The notes under the pieces were generated by a model. The model was not told the origin of the DNA. It saw only the letters and a list, made by a program, of their open reading frames with translations, and made no database searches. This document shows positions 38,433 through 48,580 of a stretch of 64,000 nt of DNA, piece by piece. The translations under genes were made by a program, and so were the position numbers. The DNA comes from Periweissella fabalis (GTDB lineage: Bacteria; Bacillota; Bacilli; Lactobacillales; Lactobacillaceae), in contig NZ_JAAXPN010000009.1 in assembly GCF_012396505.1 (NCBI RefSeq), positions 1 to 64,000 of the forward strand. Direction: 5' to 3'. Numbering within the stretch: position 1 is the first letter of the stretch; every line of letters begins with the position of its first letter.

Positions 38433-41039
38433 ATGGTTAAAGACGCACGCACATGGCTAGACGAAATCAATGCCACTGAAAGTAAACGTGGACGATTAAA
38501 AATATTTTTAGGATATGCAGCGGGTGTCGGTAAAACCTATCGTATGCTTGAAGAAGGGCATGCTTTATTAGAAACAGGTGTTGATATTGTAATTGGATAT
38601 GTTGAAACTCATCAGCGCATTGAAACTGAAGCATTATTGATGGGTTTTGAAATTATTGATGGGATTAAACATCAATATCGGGAGACTGAAATTCATGAAT
38701 TGTCTGTTAAAAATATTATTAAGCGGCACCCAGATATGGTTATCATTGATGAATTAGCTCATACCAATAGTAGCTCATGGAATCGGAAGCGGTACCAAGA
38801 TATTGAAGAAATTTTATCATCAGGGATATCTGTATATACCACAGTTAATGTGCAACATTTTGCTAGTTTACATGAATTAATTAAGCTAATTACAAACGTT
38901 AATGTCAAGGAAACTGTGCCAGATAGTTTTATTGCACAAGCAGATAATTTGGAATTAATTGATATTGAGCCAAGCGTGTTATTAAATCGGTTAAAAGCTG
39001 GAAAAATATATCGACAGCCGCAAGCACAATTAGCAGCTCAGAATTTCTTTAAGTTGCCTCACCTAACACAATTACGTGAAATTGCTTTACAACAAGTAAC
39101 TCGGCAAGTTAGTCAAGATAATTCAAAACAAGGGCAGCAAACTCGCCATTTTTTGGTCGCAATTAGTGAATCACCAAATGCTATTAATGCCATCCATTGG
39201 GCATATAGGCAGGCCCAAGCATTCGATGCTCTTTGGACAGCAGTGTATGTTAATACGCGACAAAATTATTTGCCAACTGACACTTTGAAAGCTAATTTAA
39301 AATTGGTACAAGAACTTGGTGGTGAAGTAGCAATACTGACAGGTACATCGGTTAGCGAAGCCCTAATTCAATATATGCAAGAAATAAAAATATCTAATTT
39401 AGTAATTGGTAAGCATACTAATCAAAGATGGCTAGGATTTTTACAACAAAATATTGAAGATAAGATTATGGCAGCAATTCCATTTGTAGATATTCAAATA
39501 ATTCCAGGAATTAGGCAATCGAGTTCATGGAAGTCTCGTTGGCTACCAGTTAAGATTCGTTTTAAAGAAGTCCAACTATCTGATTTTATGCGAGCAATTG
39601 GACTATTATTACTAGCAACTGGTATTAATTTAATGTTGCATCATTATTTAGCTGAGAATTCAGTCAAAATCATGGTTTATTTTATTGCAGTGGTACTAAT
39701 TTCACGCTTTACTAAGGGATATATAGCGGGGGTGATTAGTAGTGTAACCAGTGTATTTTTATTTGATTATTTATTTGTGCAACCTATTTTTTCATTTAAA
39801 ATTGCACAAAGTTATTACATCCTAGTATTGATAATGATGGTCATTACAACCATTATTATCAGTAGCCTAACATCAAAGCTAACAAAACAGATGAAATCCT
39901 CAGTTAAGGAAGCTAAACGAAGTGCGATTTTATCTGATTTGAGTACAACTTTGATTAGTATGAATGAGCCCAAAGTAATGAGTCAAAAGGTGGCTAATAT
40001 ACTACGTGATTATTTTGATACTCCTGTTCAAATTTTTTATAATCGAACTCATTCGGTAGTGAGTCATTATGCACAAAATTTAGAATTTAATTTAGATGAA
40101 AATAATCATGAAATTATTCAATGGGTTTGGCACCATAATCAGCCCGCTGGTAATGGTACTGAGACTTTAAGTGGTAAAAAATTATTTTATTTGCCAATTA
40201 CTTTTAAACAACGTCCTTTAGCAGTGTTAGTAGTTAATGGGCGCAAGTTTGATTATCGCCAACGATTAGAATTAGGAATATTTCTTTTTCCATTAGCATT
40301 AGCCCTAGATAACTACTATTTAGCACAAGAAAAGCGCAAAATAGCGGTTGATAATGCAAATAATCAATTGAAAAGCGATTTATTACGATCAATTTCACAT
40401 GATTTGCGAACACCATTGACAAGTATTATGGCTAGTACCGATCATTTATTGATGCGCGATAATTTAACCGTGGATGATCAAGTGTTACTAAAAAATATTA
40501 ATAAAGAATCTAATTGGCTGATTCAAATGATTGAGAATATCCTAACAATTACCAAAATAAGTCAAGGAAAAGTTAAATTGGATTATACTAGCGAGGTTAT
40601 TGAAGATGTTATCTTTGCGGCAACCGAAAAGTTTAAATGGATTAATCCAGCCTTTGAAGCGAACTTCAAAATTCCTGATGAGTTAATTTGGCTTGATGTT
40701 GATAATAATTTATTTCAACAAGTTTTAATCAACCTTTTTGATAATGCTCAAAAGCACGGGGATGCCAATGAAGCAATTAATATCTTGATTAGGAATCAAG
40801 CAACAATGGTAGAAATTGTTATTCAAAATATTGGCCAACAATTTTCAAAACAACAAATCCAGCAGTTGGGTAATAGAAAAAGTGAGCTAAATACTAAACA
40901 AACAGATCAGAAAAGAGGCTTAGGTATTGGCTTATTTCTTTGCCAAACAATTATTAATTTACATCGTGGTAAGCTAATATTTAGTAATTGGTCTTCAGGT
41001 CCACAAGTAACAATCATCTTACCTAAAAAGGAGTTATAA
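38433..41039 (+). CDS. kdpD: Sensor histidine kinase KdpD
   Basis: A full-length 868-aa KdpD. The N-terminal KdpD domain has Walker A in GYAAGVGKTYRM near residue 30 and IIDELAHTN near 104; a USP-like domain spans about 230-350. Four close helices lie at about 390-490, followed by a GAF-like region. The kinase core has the H-box SISHDLRTPLTS near 655 and the G-box GLGIGLFLCQ. KdpD senses K+ limitation and phosphorylates KdpE. TGGAG precedes the ATG, and kdpE follows after one base. Confidence 0.97.
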   Translation: MVKDARTWLDEINATESKRGRLKIFLGYAAGVGKTYRMLEEGHALLETGVDIVIGYVETHQRIETEALLMGFEIIDGIKHQYRETEIHELSVKNIIKRHPDMVIIDELAHTNSSSWNRKRYQDIEEILSSGISVYTTVNVQHFASLHELIKLITNVNVKETVPDSFIAQADNLELIDIEPSVLLNRLKAGKIYRQPQAQLAAQNFFKLPHLTQLREIALQQVTRQVSQDNSKQGQQTRHFLVAISESPNAINAIHWAYRQAQAFDALWTAVYVNTRQNYLPTDTLKANLKLVQELGGEVAILTGTSVSEALIQYMQEIKISNLVIGKHTNQRWLGFLQQNIEDKIMAAIPFVDIQIIPGIRQSSSWKSRWLPVKIRFKEVQLSDFMRAIGLLLLATGINLMLHHYLAENSVKIMVYFIAVVLISRFTKGYIAGVISSVTSVFLFDYLFVQPIFSFKIAQSYYILVLIMMVITTIIISSLTSKLTKQMKSSVKEAKRSAILSDLSTTLISMNEPKVMSQKVANILRDYFDTPVQIFYNRTHSVVSHYAQNLEFNLDENNHEIIQWVWHHNQPAGNGTETLSGKKLFYLPITFKQRPLAVLVVNGRKFDYRQRLELGIFLFPLALALDNYYLAQEKRKIAVDNANNQLKSDLLRSISHDLRTPLTSIMASTDHLLMRDNLTVDDQVLLKNINKESNWLIQMIENILTITKISQGKVKLDYTSEVIEDVIFAATEKFKWINPAFEANFKIPDELIWLDVDNNLFQQVLINLFDNAQKHGDANEAINILIRNQATMVEIVIQNIGQQFSKQQIQQLGNRKSELNTKQTDQKRGLGIGLFLCQTIINLHRGKLIFSNWSSGPQVTIILPKKEL

Positions 41040-41040
41040 A

Positions 41041-41745
41041 ATGCTTAGAAAGACAATTGCCGTTATTGAAGACGATCAATCAATTCAAGATATCCTTAGA
41101 ATAACGTTAAAAGCTGCTAATTTTGAGGTTATTCAAGCTTTATCAGGTAAACAAGCGCAAGAGCTTTTATTAACTAATAAAGTTGATTTGATTATTTTAG
41201 ATTTAGGGTTGCCTGATATTGATGGCGGAGATTTATTGCTTCAATTACGCAAGGTAACCACAATTCCAGTGTTAGTCTTAACAGCACGAACAGAAATTAA
41301 TGATAAACTTGCTTTATTCAATAAAGGGGTCGACGACTATATAACTAAACCATTTGAGGAAGCCGAATTATTAGCTCGTGTAATGGCAGTTATGAAACGA
41401 ACATATAATATCACTGGTTATGGTCGTGGAACCTATCAAAGTGGGGCATTAGTAATTAACTTAGAGCAACAGATAGTATTTAAGGATGGTAATCAGTTAC
41501 ATTTAACAAAAAATGAGTATGGTCTATTAAGTAGTTTGTTTCAAAACCCTCAAGTTGTAATGGATTATTCTACCTTAATAAGGAATGTATGGGGTGTACA
41601 AATTTTGGCCACTCAAAATGAAACTCTACGGGTTACCACAGCCAATTTAAGACGAAAATTAGGAACATTTAATGGCGAACAGTACATCGGTACGGATATC
41701 GGTGTAGGCTATCGTTGGAAGTTTGAAACAAAGATTATTGAATGA
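41041..41745 (+). CDS. kdpE: Response regulator KdpE
   Basis: A 234-aa OmpR/PhoB-type regulator: receiver domain (1-120, phosphoacceptor Asp in LIILDLGLPDIDGG, Lys in DYITKPF) and winged-helix DNA-binding domain (130-230, ending GVGYRWKF). AAGGAG precedes the ATG within the kdpD end. It probably activates the promoter upstream of kdpF. Confidence 0.95.
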   Translation: MLRKTIAVIEDDQSIQDILRITLKAANFEVIQALSGKQAQELLLTNKVDLIILDLGLPDIDGGDLLLQLRKVTTIPVLVLTARTEINDKLALFNKGVDDYITKPFEEAELLARVMAVMKRTYNITGYGRGTYQSGALVINLEQQIVFKDGNQLHLTKNEYGLLSSLFQNPQVVMDYSTLIRNVWGVQILATQNETLRVTTANLRRKLGTFNGEQYIGTDIGVGYRWKFETKIIE

Positions 41746-41842
41746 TTTAACAGGCAGACTTATAAACTACGGTGTCAATAACACCAAATTTTAAGCACAA
41801 AATGTATAATATAGTTATAAACTTATATTTGGAGGATTTGGT

Positions 41843-42478
41843 ATGAAAGTAGTTATTTTCGGTGGATCAGGTTTTTTAGGAAAAGGGATTGTATCAGAAT
41901 TATTAAAAGATGAATCAAATGATATTACGATAATTTCACGTCATGCTAAACCAAATGATACCGTAGCAAAGTTAAACTGGGTAAAAAGTGATTTGCTACG
42001 TGATGCAAATTGGCATCAAAGTGTTCAAGACGCCGATTGGGTCATTGATTGTATTGGTATTTTATTTCCAAATATAAAAAAAGGGATTACGTATCGTAAA
42101 GGAATTTTTAGGCCTGCGCAAGTAATCATTGATTTTTTAGTAACGTTACCAATTGATGCACGGCCTAAGTTTATGTTTATTTCAGCTAATCGAGGACCAT
42201 TTTTTATGGCACCTTATATGCATGCTAAGCGACAAGTTGAACAGTTAACAGATAATTTAGTTTCTGATCAAGTAAAAATTGTCTATCCAACGGTTATGTA
42301 CGATAAAAGCCGGCCCTATAGTGTTATGATGGCATTAGGAATGGGAATATTAACATTAATACCTGGTATTAATATCTTAATGCGTGGCTATGAGCCTATG
42401 AAACGTAGTCGAGTATCAAAAGAAATTGCTAAATTGTTATGCGGTGAAAAATCTTTTATTGCGGCGCGACGAAGATAG
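41843..42478 (+). CDS. NAD(P)-binding, atypical SDR family protein
   Basis: A 211-aa protein with a Rossmann start VVIFGGSGFLGKGI (residues 3-16) and a possible YxxxK pair in YMHAKRQ near 127. It resembles NDUFA9-like or NmrA-like atypical SDR proteins, which act as redox sensors or oxidoreductases. TTGGAGG precedes the ATG. No neighbour hints at its substrate. Confidence 0.8.
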   Translation: MKVVIFGGSGFLGKGIVSELLKDESNDITIISRHAKPNDTVAKLNWVKSDLLRDANWHQSVQDADWVIDCIGILFPNIKKGITYRKGIFRPAQVIIDFLVTLPIDARPKFMFISANRGPFFMAPYMHAKRQVEQLTDNLVSDQVKIVYPTVMYDKSRPYSVMMALGMGILTLIPGINILMRGYEPMKRSRVSKEIAKLLCGEKSFIAARRR

Positions 42479-42639
42479 TATAAAGCTACAATAAATAAGA
42501 ATAATTATACAAAATAATCTATTTATTAATGTTAATAAACGAGCGTAGCAAATTATATCTGTAATTAAAATGAAATTTTCATTTTAATTAACTTATGCTA
42601 TCATTTATCCTATATAAACTAATGGTGGGGTAAGAAAAA

Positions 42640-44022
42640 ATTAAAAAGATATATAATATAATTGGTTATAGTTTGTTTATCATAATTGCGATTATGTATA
42701 TTATTAATGTTATAAATGTAAATAATTATATAGTTTATATCAATAATAGCTTTGTAAATTCTATTTTTAGGGATGAGTCATTTACGATAGGTTTATTAAA
42801 CAATTCATACACAAATATTATACGATATGATGCCTTAGACGTTCATCCGCCGTTGTATTATTTGTTACTTAAATTAGCAACAATTCCCTTTCGCTTATTT
42901 CATGTCACACCTAATCAAATGATTGTAAGTTATCGATTTTTCTCATTTATAACAATGATTATCGGTCTAATTGGTATGACGAAAGTTGTAAAGCAACTTA
43001 ATATAAAAACAAATATTTGGACATATAACTTATTTTTATTAGCACCAACGTTATTGATGTATTCAAATCAAATCCGGATGTATCAATTAGCGAGTGCAAT
43101 AATTGCCTGGCTCATATATATGCTACTTAAATATCAGGAGACTTCAAAAGTAATTTGGATAGTTGGTGCAATAATTATTGCCGAAATGGGTGCATATACA
43201 CATTATTTCACAGCATTAAGTTGTGGCATAATTTTAATGGGGTTTATTGGTATCGCACTAATAAACAAGCAAAGAACAATTGTAAAGCAATTAAGTTTGG
43301 GATTGGCATGTTTTGTTATAGCCTATATTCCATGGTCAATAGTTGCTCTAAAGCAAATTATGACGGTTTCTAAAAGTTATTGGATTACAGCAGATGAAAG
43401 TTGGCAAACACTGTTTAATTTAACCGGAGGACAACATACAATTGATGCAGTCACTATTGGTATGTATCTTTGTAGTATATTAGTGGTCGCTCAATTGTAT
43501 ATCTTTTTAAAAGATCGTGGTGGTGTTATCAGTCAAATTTCAGGCCTTTTATTAGTATCAATTCTAATTTTGTATGGTTTAGGTATTATATTTACTTTAC
43601 TAAATCATCCAATATTGATAGCTCGATACTTATATCCACTATTTTTTTGCTACTTGTTTTTAATTATTGCTGTACTAACTAATAACGTAAATTCGTCGAA
43701 GCTTATGCTAAGCTTGATATTTTGCGGTTTGATTTTTCAAAATGTGCAATATATGTATATTCATACCAAAGGGATTATGCCCGACATTGCACAAATTAAA
43801 CAAAAACCTCAAAAAGGGGTCATCAAAATAAAGCGGGTAATACCTCAAAATGAAGCTGATTATTTTTTGGCAATAGTGGCTAAAAATCCGCAACAAACTT
43901 TTATTATTAATGCAAAGTCAATTTACAATGTAACAGGTAGACATAAGCTTAGTGAATTGAGCGAAAAAGTTAGACCTAACCTGGAATCTTTTACAATGTA
44001 TAATCAACGATATAAAAATTAG
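42640..44022 (+). CDS. Multi-membrane GT-C-type glycosyltransferase-like protein, probable ATT start
   Basis: About 460 aa with around ten or more helices. The early outside loop has DALDVHPPLYYLLLK (near residue 68), the acidic motif plus HPPLYY seen in GT39/ArnT-like enzymes that use lipid-linked sugars. The best N-terminus (M)KKIYNIIGYSLFIIIAIM starts at an ATT codon at 42640, with GGTGGGG about 10 bp upstream. The first normal start in frame is TTG at 42673, which has no ribosome binding site and would cut the first helix. An in-frame TAA at 42631 rules out anything earlier. Donor and acceptor unknown; it may decorate wall polymers. Confidence 0.7.
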   Translation: MKKIYNIIGYSLFIIIAIMYIINVINVNNYIVYINNSFVNSIFRDESFTIGLLNNSYTNIIRYDALDVHPPLYYLLLKLATIPFRLFHVTPNQMIVSYRFFSFITMIIGLIGMTKVVKQLNIKTNIWTYNLFLLAPTLLMYSNQIRMYQLASAIIAWLIYMLLKYQETSKVIWIVGAIIIAEMGAYTHYFTALSCGIILMGFIGIALINKQRTIVKQLSLGLACFVIAYIPWSIVALKQIMTVSKSYWITADESWQTLFNLTGGQHTIDAVTIGMYLCSILVVAQLYIFLKDRGGVISQISGLLLVSILILYGLGIIFTLLNHPILIARYLYPLFFCYLFLIIAVLTNNVNSSKLMLSLIFCGLIFQNVQYMYIHTKGIMPDIAQIKQKPQKGVIKIKRVIPQNEADYFLAIVAKNPQQTFIINAKSIYNVTGRHKLSELSEKVRPNLESFTMYNQRYKN

Positions 44023-44052
44023 AAACATGCATTGTTAGAAAACAAAGAGCCG

Positions 44053-44186
44053 GTGACATAACTAAAATTTAGTATTAATTTGCTTATTGAGCGTGGCCTA
44101 AAAGGGCAGATACTAGCATAAAATACAAAAATCCCGATTGAATTCAATCGGGATTTTTGTATTTTATGCGTTATCTGAGCAGCGAT
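44053..44186. repeat. Intergenic repeat with perfect 54-bp palindrome
   Basis: 44116-44169 is a perfect palindrome with 27-bp arms and no spacer, centred on GAATTC. The left flank from GTGACATAACTAAAATTTAG (44053) through AAAAGGGCAGATACTA matches the sequence after the gene at 45740-47503, and its inner part matches 32.6 kb (minus). The right flank GTTATCTG mirrors CAGATA of the left. It fills the gap between convergent gene ends and is a likely bidirectional terminator. Confidence 0.9.
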
Positions 44187-44311
44187 TTGTGCTTTAGGTT
44201 AGTATTTGTTTTGTTGAAAATGTTCTGGCAATAAATTATTAAGATAGGATGTGTGAGATAGCAGATAGTTTATAACTTACAATTCACATAGAAATTTGCA
44301 AAACGAGTAAG

Positions 44312-45562
44312 TTAAATATTTTTCTTAGCACGAACATGTTGATTAAATTGTGGTGAGCTAATAATACTAATATATTCACCATGTAATTCATTATCAATTC
44401 CGTTACGCTCAATGCTAGCAGGGATACGTAATGGAATAAATAAGCTAATAAATTTTCCGATTAACCAAGTCATACCAGCGGCTAAAATAACAGTAATTAC
44501 AATTGCTAATAACTGGATACCTAATTGCTTTAAAGAACCTGTTGTAATAACACCATGATAATCCTTGGTAGCAAAAAGTGCTGTAAGAACACCACCAACA
44601 ATACCACCGATTCCATGAAAACCAAATGCATCAAGCGTGTCATCGTATTGGAATTTTGTTTTTAAAAAATCGACTAAAAAGTAGACAATAGGTGTAACAA
44701 TTATGCCCATTAAAATAGCACTTGTTGGCGTAACAAAGCCAGCAGCGGGAGTGATAACGACTAAACCAACCAAACTACCTGAAAGAGCAGCGGATATGCG
44801 TGCTTTATTAGTTTTAATAAAATCAATAATAAACCAAGTCGTTAAGGCAGCAGCGGCAGCGATATTAGTGTTAATAAATGCTAATATCGCTGTACCATTG
44901 ACGGCAAAGGCTGAGCCACTATTAAAGCCAAACCAGCCAAACCATAATAAAGATGCCCCAATTAGTACATTAGACATGTTATCTGGTGTATCATTTTCGG
45001 TACTAAAATGCTGACGTCGACCAACTAAGATAGCTAAAGTTAAGCCAGATATTCCTGAAGAAATGTGCACAACATCACCACCAGCAAAATCAAGTGCTCC
45101 CATTTTTTGGAGGATACCACCACCCCAAACCATATGAGCAAGTGGGGTATATACTAAAATTAGCCACATTGGAATAAATAATAACATAGCTTTTAAATTC
45201 ATTCGGCCAACAACGGAACCAGTAATAATGGCAACCGTAATGATGGCAAACATTCCTTGAAATAACATATAAGCAGCATCAGGAATATGCAAATTTAAGG
45301 TAGAATGATCATATGATAGCCCGTGTAGTAGTAAATTATTAAAATTACCAATAAATAGTCCTTGACCTGAAAATGCCAAACTATAACCACAAATTACCCA
45401 GATTATTGGGACGATACCTAGTGCGATAATTGAAAGAAAAACTGTGTTGCTCGCAAATTTACGATTTGCAAGACCACCATAAAATAAAGCTAGGCCAGGG
45501 GTCATTAGCCAAACTAAAGCTGTGGATCCTAAAATCCATACAATATCACCAGAATTCATCAT
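44312..45562 (-). CDS. amtB: Ammonium transporter
   Basis: A 416-aa Amt/Rh channel with eleven helices predicted. The twin pore histidines are in DVVHISSGISG (near 167) and FGFHGIGGIVGG (near 303). AGGAG precedes the first of two adjacent ATGs at 45562. No glnK gene is next to it, unlike most bacterial amtB loci, so PII control, if any, must come from elsewhere. Confidence 0.96.
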   Translation of the reverse strand: MMNSGDIVWILGSTALVWLMTPGLALFYGGLANRKFASNTVFLSIIALGIVPIIWVICGYSLAFSGQGLFIGNFNNLLLHGLSYDHSTLNLHIPDAAYMLFQGMFAIITVAIITGSVVGRMNLKAMLLFIPMWLILVYTPLAHMVWGGGILQKMGALDFAGGDVVHISSGISGLTLAILVGRRQHFSTENDTPDNMSNVLIGASLLWFGWFGFNSGSAFAVNGTAILAFINTNIAAAAALTTWFIIDFIKTNKARISAALSGSLVGLVVITPAAGFVTPTSAILMGIIVTPIVYFLVDFLKTKFQYDDTLDAFGFHGIGGIVGGVLTALFATKDYHGVITTGSLKQLGIQLLAIVITVILAAGMTWLIGKFISLFIPLRIPASIERNGIDNELHGEYISIISSPQFNQHVRAKKNI

Positions 45563-45739
45563 AAAGTTCTCCTATTTACAATTTTTTTAATTGTTAATCA
45601 TCATAAAAAAAACAAAGTAAAACTAAAAGAGAATATGTCAGATAAACTAACATGTCTATTAAGAAATAATTAAATTTAAAAATAATGGATGATATATGAT
45701 AAACTTAGATAATTATTAGAAAGATGGTCTTTGGGTTAA

Positions 45740-47503
45740 ATGAGATTACGAATTTTAAAATTTACGTCAATAGTATTATTCTTTTTGCTAGTGTCTATAG
45801 TAAATACAGCTATAATTTACCATCCGGGAGAAGTTTTAACTGGAATAGATTCATTATTTAACTTTAGTCGAATATTTGAAATTAACAACGCTTTGGTTAA
45901 TGGAAATAATATTTTTAATTTATACAGTTTTTCAACTTTTGGAAATATTGGATCGGCGGTTCAAAAATTTTATCCAAATTATGTATTAACAATTTTTAGT
46001 TTTATTTACATGTTTACACATAATTTTGTGGCTACATACTATGGTGGAATAACAATACTGACGTTTTTTGGAATGCTGATTGCTTATTTTTGTTATAAAC
46101 AATTTAAAAATAATGAAAATGAATCAATTTTATTCTCGTTGGTATATATTTTATCAACTTATCACATATTTAAATTGATTTTTTCATTTGATATTAGTGA
46201 ATGGACAGCCATGTTATTTTTACCAATTTTATTTTTGGGTGTTTATCAAATTATGGGTAAAAATAAGTGGCAAGGAACATTTGTTACCGGATTAGGTATG
46301 GGTTTGGTTTTAGCAACGCATATTTTAACAGCGTTAATAAGCAGTCTTATTTTGGGAATAATTTGGTTAGGTTTTTTAATAATTAATCGTAAAAACTTGG
46401 TTGGTAAATCTATTAAATTACTAATGTCAATAGTGCTAGTTCTTGGTTTAAATTTACCTTTTTTAGTTACATACATGCACCTTAAAACATATATAAATAC
46501 ACCAGAAATTGCTGATCTAGGTTCAAGAGCTGCTAACTACAGTGAAATTATTAATAATAGTTTGAGTAATACAATAGCTGTCTCTAGCTCATTTGGTATT
46601 TTCTTTATTATTGCAATTATATACAGTATTATACGTTTTAAAAGTTTCACAGATGTTGACAAAGTTATTTTAGCGTTGATGATGATTACGTCAGTACTGA
46701 GTTCAAAACTTTTTCCATGGTCTGCTTTAAATAATACGCAACTTGTGTTAATTCAATATTTATCACGCTTCATTGGGGTTGGAAGTATATTCATGGCTCT
46801 CATTATTGCTAAGATGGCAGCAGAGATTATTGGTAATGATTTGAGAAGTCATCTTAAATTGGGTTTTAGTATCATAATAATTATTGGCTTACAGTTATCA
46901 GCAGCATACAACCAACAATATGCGGCATATCAATCGGCAAAAACAGTACCAACAAAAATGCAACAATCAACGCAATGGCTTGTTAAACATAATATAGCGG
47001 GTCTTGATAATAATATTGTGGTCAATAATATAAATGCGACTAAAATTATTAATTATCTTAACTTGACAGTTAATTCTCTCGACTATTGGCCAGCATTGAG
47101 TGTCCCATTTAAAGCTTCAATTTTTGAACAGCAAATTTGGACGGATAAAAATAATCATGTTAGATATATTACTCAGCCAGAGCAACGTAATAATGAAATC
47201 TTAGCTAGAATAAAAAGTGATAATAAAACTGCTAGTGTTGACTTGCCAATCCTAAATTATAAAAAGCAATATAATTTATTTGTGAATAATAAGAAAACCG
47301 AATATCATCTTTCACAGCGTGGTACTATCGAATTTCAAATTAATCAAAAGGATACAGCAATTAAATTAATTCCTAAGGATACAGTGAAGTTTAATATCTT
47401 AAACTTATTATCATTTATTTGTTTGATGATTACTGTGGTAGGTATGTGGTTTATGTCAAAGAAAAAATTTAAAAAATGCGTCTGTGACACAACTAAAATT
47501 TAG
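45740..47503 (+). CDS. Large multi-membrane protein, YfhO/GT-C-like
   Basis: A 587-aa protein: many helices over residues 1-395, then an outside domain (about 395-555) and a last helix with a basic end (KKKFKKC). The first loop, HPGEVLTGIDSLFNFSRI, looks like the acidic loop of GT-C-fold or YfhO-like proteins. Function is unknown; transfer of a lipid-linked sugar is possible. The start is ATG 45740 with only a weak GGG upstream. The last codons (CDTTKI, stop) fall inside the intergenic repeat shared with 44.05 kb. Confidence 0.65.
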   Translation: MRLRILKFTSIVLFFLLVSIVNTAIIYHPGEVLTGIDSLFNFSRIFEINNALVNGNNIFNLYSFSTFGNIGSAVQKFYPNYVLTIFSFIYMFTHNFVATYYGGITILTFFGMLIAYFCYKQFKNNENESILFSLVYILSTYHIFKLIFSFDISEWTAMLFLPILFLGVYQIMGKNKWQGTFVTGLGMGLVLATHILTALISSLILGIIWLGFLIINRKNLVGKSIKLLMSIVLVLGLNLPFLVTYMHLKTYINTPEIADLGSRAANYSEIINNSLSNTIAVSSSFGIFFIIAIIYSIIRFKSFTDVDKVILALMMITSVLSSKLFPWSALNNTQLVLIQYLSRFIGVGSIFMALIIAKMAAEIIGNDLRSHLKLGFSIIIIIGLQLSAAYNQQYAAYQSAKTVPTKMQQSTQWLVKHNIAGLDNNIVVNNINATKIINYLNLTVNSLDYWPALSVPFKASIFEQQIWTDKNNHVRYITQPEQRNNEILARIKSDNKTASVDLPILNYKKQYNLFVNNKKTEYHLSQRGTIEFQINQKDTAIKLIPKDTVKFNILNLLSFICLMITVVGMWFMSKKKFKKCVCDTTKI

Positions 47504-47610
47504 TAGTAATTTGATTATGGAATGTGTTCCAAAAGACAAATAGAGTACAAAACACTAAAATCCCGCCCGAATTTTTTATTCAGGTGGGATTTTAGTATTT
47601 TGTCATGTTT
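47484..47610. repeat. Second copy of the intergenic repeat, overlapping a gene end
   Basis: GTGACACAACTAAAATTTAG onward matches the sequence at 44053. A stem follows at 47548-47602 (CACTAAAATCCCGCC... with mismatches), then T-rich sequence. It would end transcription before khpA. The rest of the gap to 47,799 holds a small TACCTTT/AAAGGTA inverted repeat near 47,637 and nothing else clear. Confidence 0.85.
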
Positions 47611-47799
47611 CTTTTTTAATATAATATAAGCGTACGTACCTTTGATAAAAAGGTAAATTATAACTTTTAAGATGAAAAACCCAGTCATAACTAAAAATAT
47701 GTTACAATAATTACTTATGAAATAAGGTAGCTTTATAACTTATCCAATTTGAATTAATAAACAAGGAGCTCATTTTGAGCATTTTTGGTAAAATATAAA

Positions 47800-48054
47800 A
47801 TGAATGAAGAAGCACTCAAAAATTTAGTATGCACGATTATTAAGCCACTCATTACTAAACCAAATGTAATGACTGTAACACTTACGGAATCAGCTGCTAA
47901 TATTAGTTGCATCGTATCAGTTGATTCTAGTGATTTAGGAAAATTAATTGGATATGGTGGTACAACAATCCACGCCATTCGCGAATTAATCTTTTCAGCA
48001 CATTTAAGTGCTGGTAAAAAAGTATATATTGAAATCGAAGCATTGAAAAAGTAA
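47800..48054 (+). CDS. khpA: KH-domain RNA-binding protein KhpA
   Basis: An 84-aa single KH-domain protein (YlqC family) with GKLIGYGGTTIHAIRELI carrying the GxxG-type loop near residue 48. With KhpB it binds RNA and affects cell division and wall growth in Gram-positives. I chose the ATG at 47800, which gives the usual MNEEALKNLV-type start; the in-frame TTG at 47785 adds five residues. The only strong ribosome binding site, AAGGAG, is at 47763-47768, 31 bp before the ATG. It keeps its usual place before rimM. Confidence 0.9.
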   Translation: MNEEALKNLVCTIIKPLITKPNVMTVTLTESAANISCIVSVDSSDLGKLIGYGGTTIHAIRELIFSAHLSAGKKVYIEIEALKK

Positions 48055-48073
48055 TTAATACGAGGAAATAAAT

Positions 48074-48580
48074 ATGGAATATTACAAAGTTGGAACAATG
48101 GTAAATACCCACGGAATTCGGGGTGAGGTACGTGTAATTGCAATTACTGACTTCCCGGAGGAACGTTTCCAAAAAGGTAAGCAATTATTTATTGATAATA
48201 ATGAAAAAACACCAGTAACAATTGCAACTGTTCGTAATCATAAGCAGTTTATTTTAGTTTCATTTGTCGATAAACAAAATATTAACGATATTGAAAAATA
48301 TAAGGGCATGGATTTATTGGTTGCCGATGCTGACTTAGATGTTCTTGAAGATGGTGAATACTACTACAAAGATATCATTGGAGCTAAAGTTATAACTGAA
48401 GATAATGTTGAAGTTGGGAAGGTAAAAGAAATCTTTGAAACAGGTGCTAATGACGTGTGGGTTGTAACGCGGTTAGGTAAAGAAGATCTATTACTACCAA
48501 TGATTGACGATGTAATTAAGAATGTTGATATTGAAAATCAATTGATTACAATTGATTTATTGGAAGGGTTGGATGATTAA
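48074..48580 (+). CDS. rimM: Ribosome maturation factor RimM
   Basis: A 168-aa 30S assembly factor that helps mature the 16S head together with S19. The N-terminal part has [15 protein letters not shown], and the PRC-barrel part has [13 protein letters not shown] and [16 protein letters not shown] precedes the ATG, 19 bp after khpA. Its stop shares one base with the trmD start. Confidence 0.97.
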   Translation: MEYYKVGTMVNTHGIRGEVRVIAITDFPEERFQKGKQLFIDNNEKTPVTIATVRNHKQFILVSFVDKQNINDIEKYKGMDLLVADADLDVLEDGEYYYKDIIGAKVITEDNVEVGKVKEIFETGANDVWVVTRLGKEDLLLPMIDDVIKNVDIENQLITIDLLEGLDD

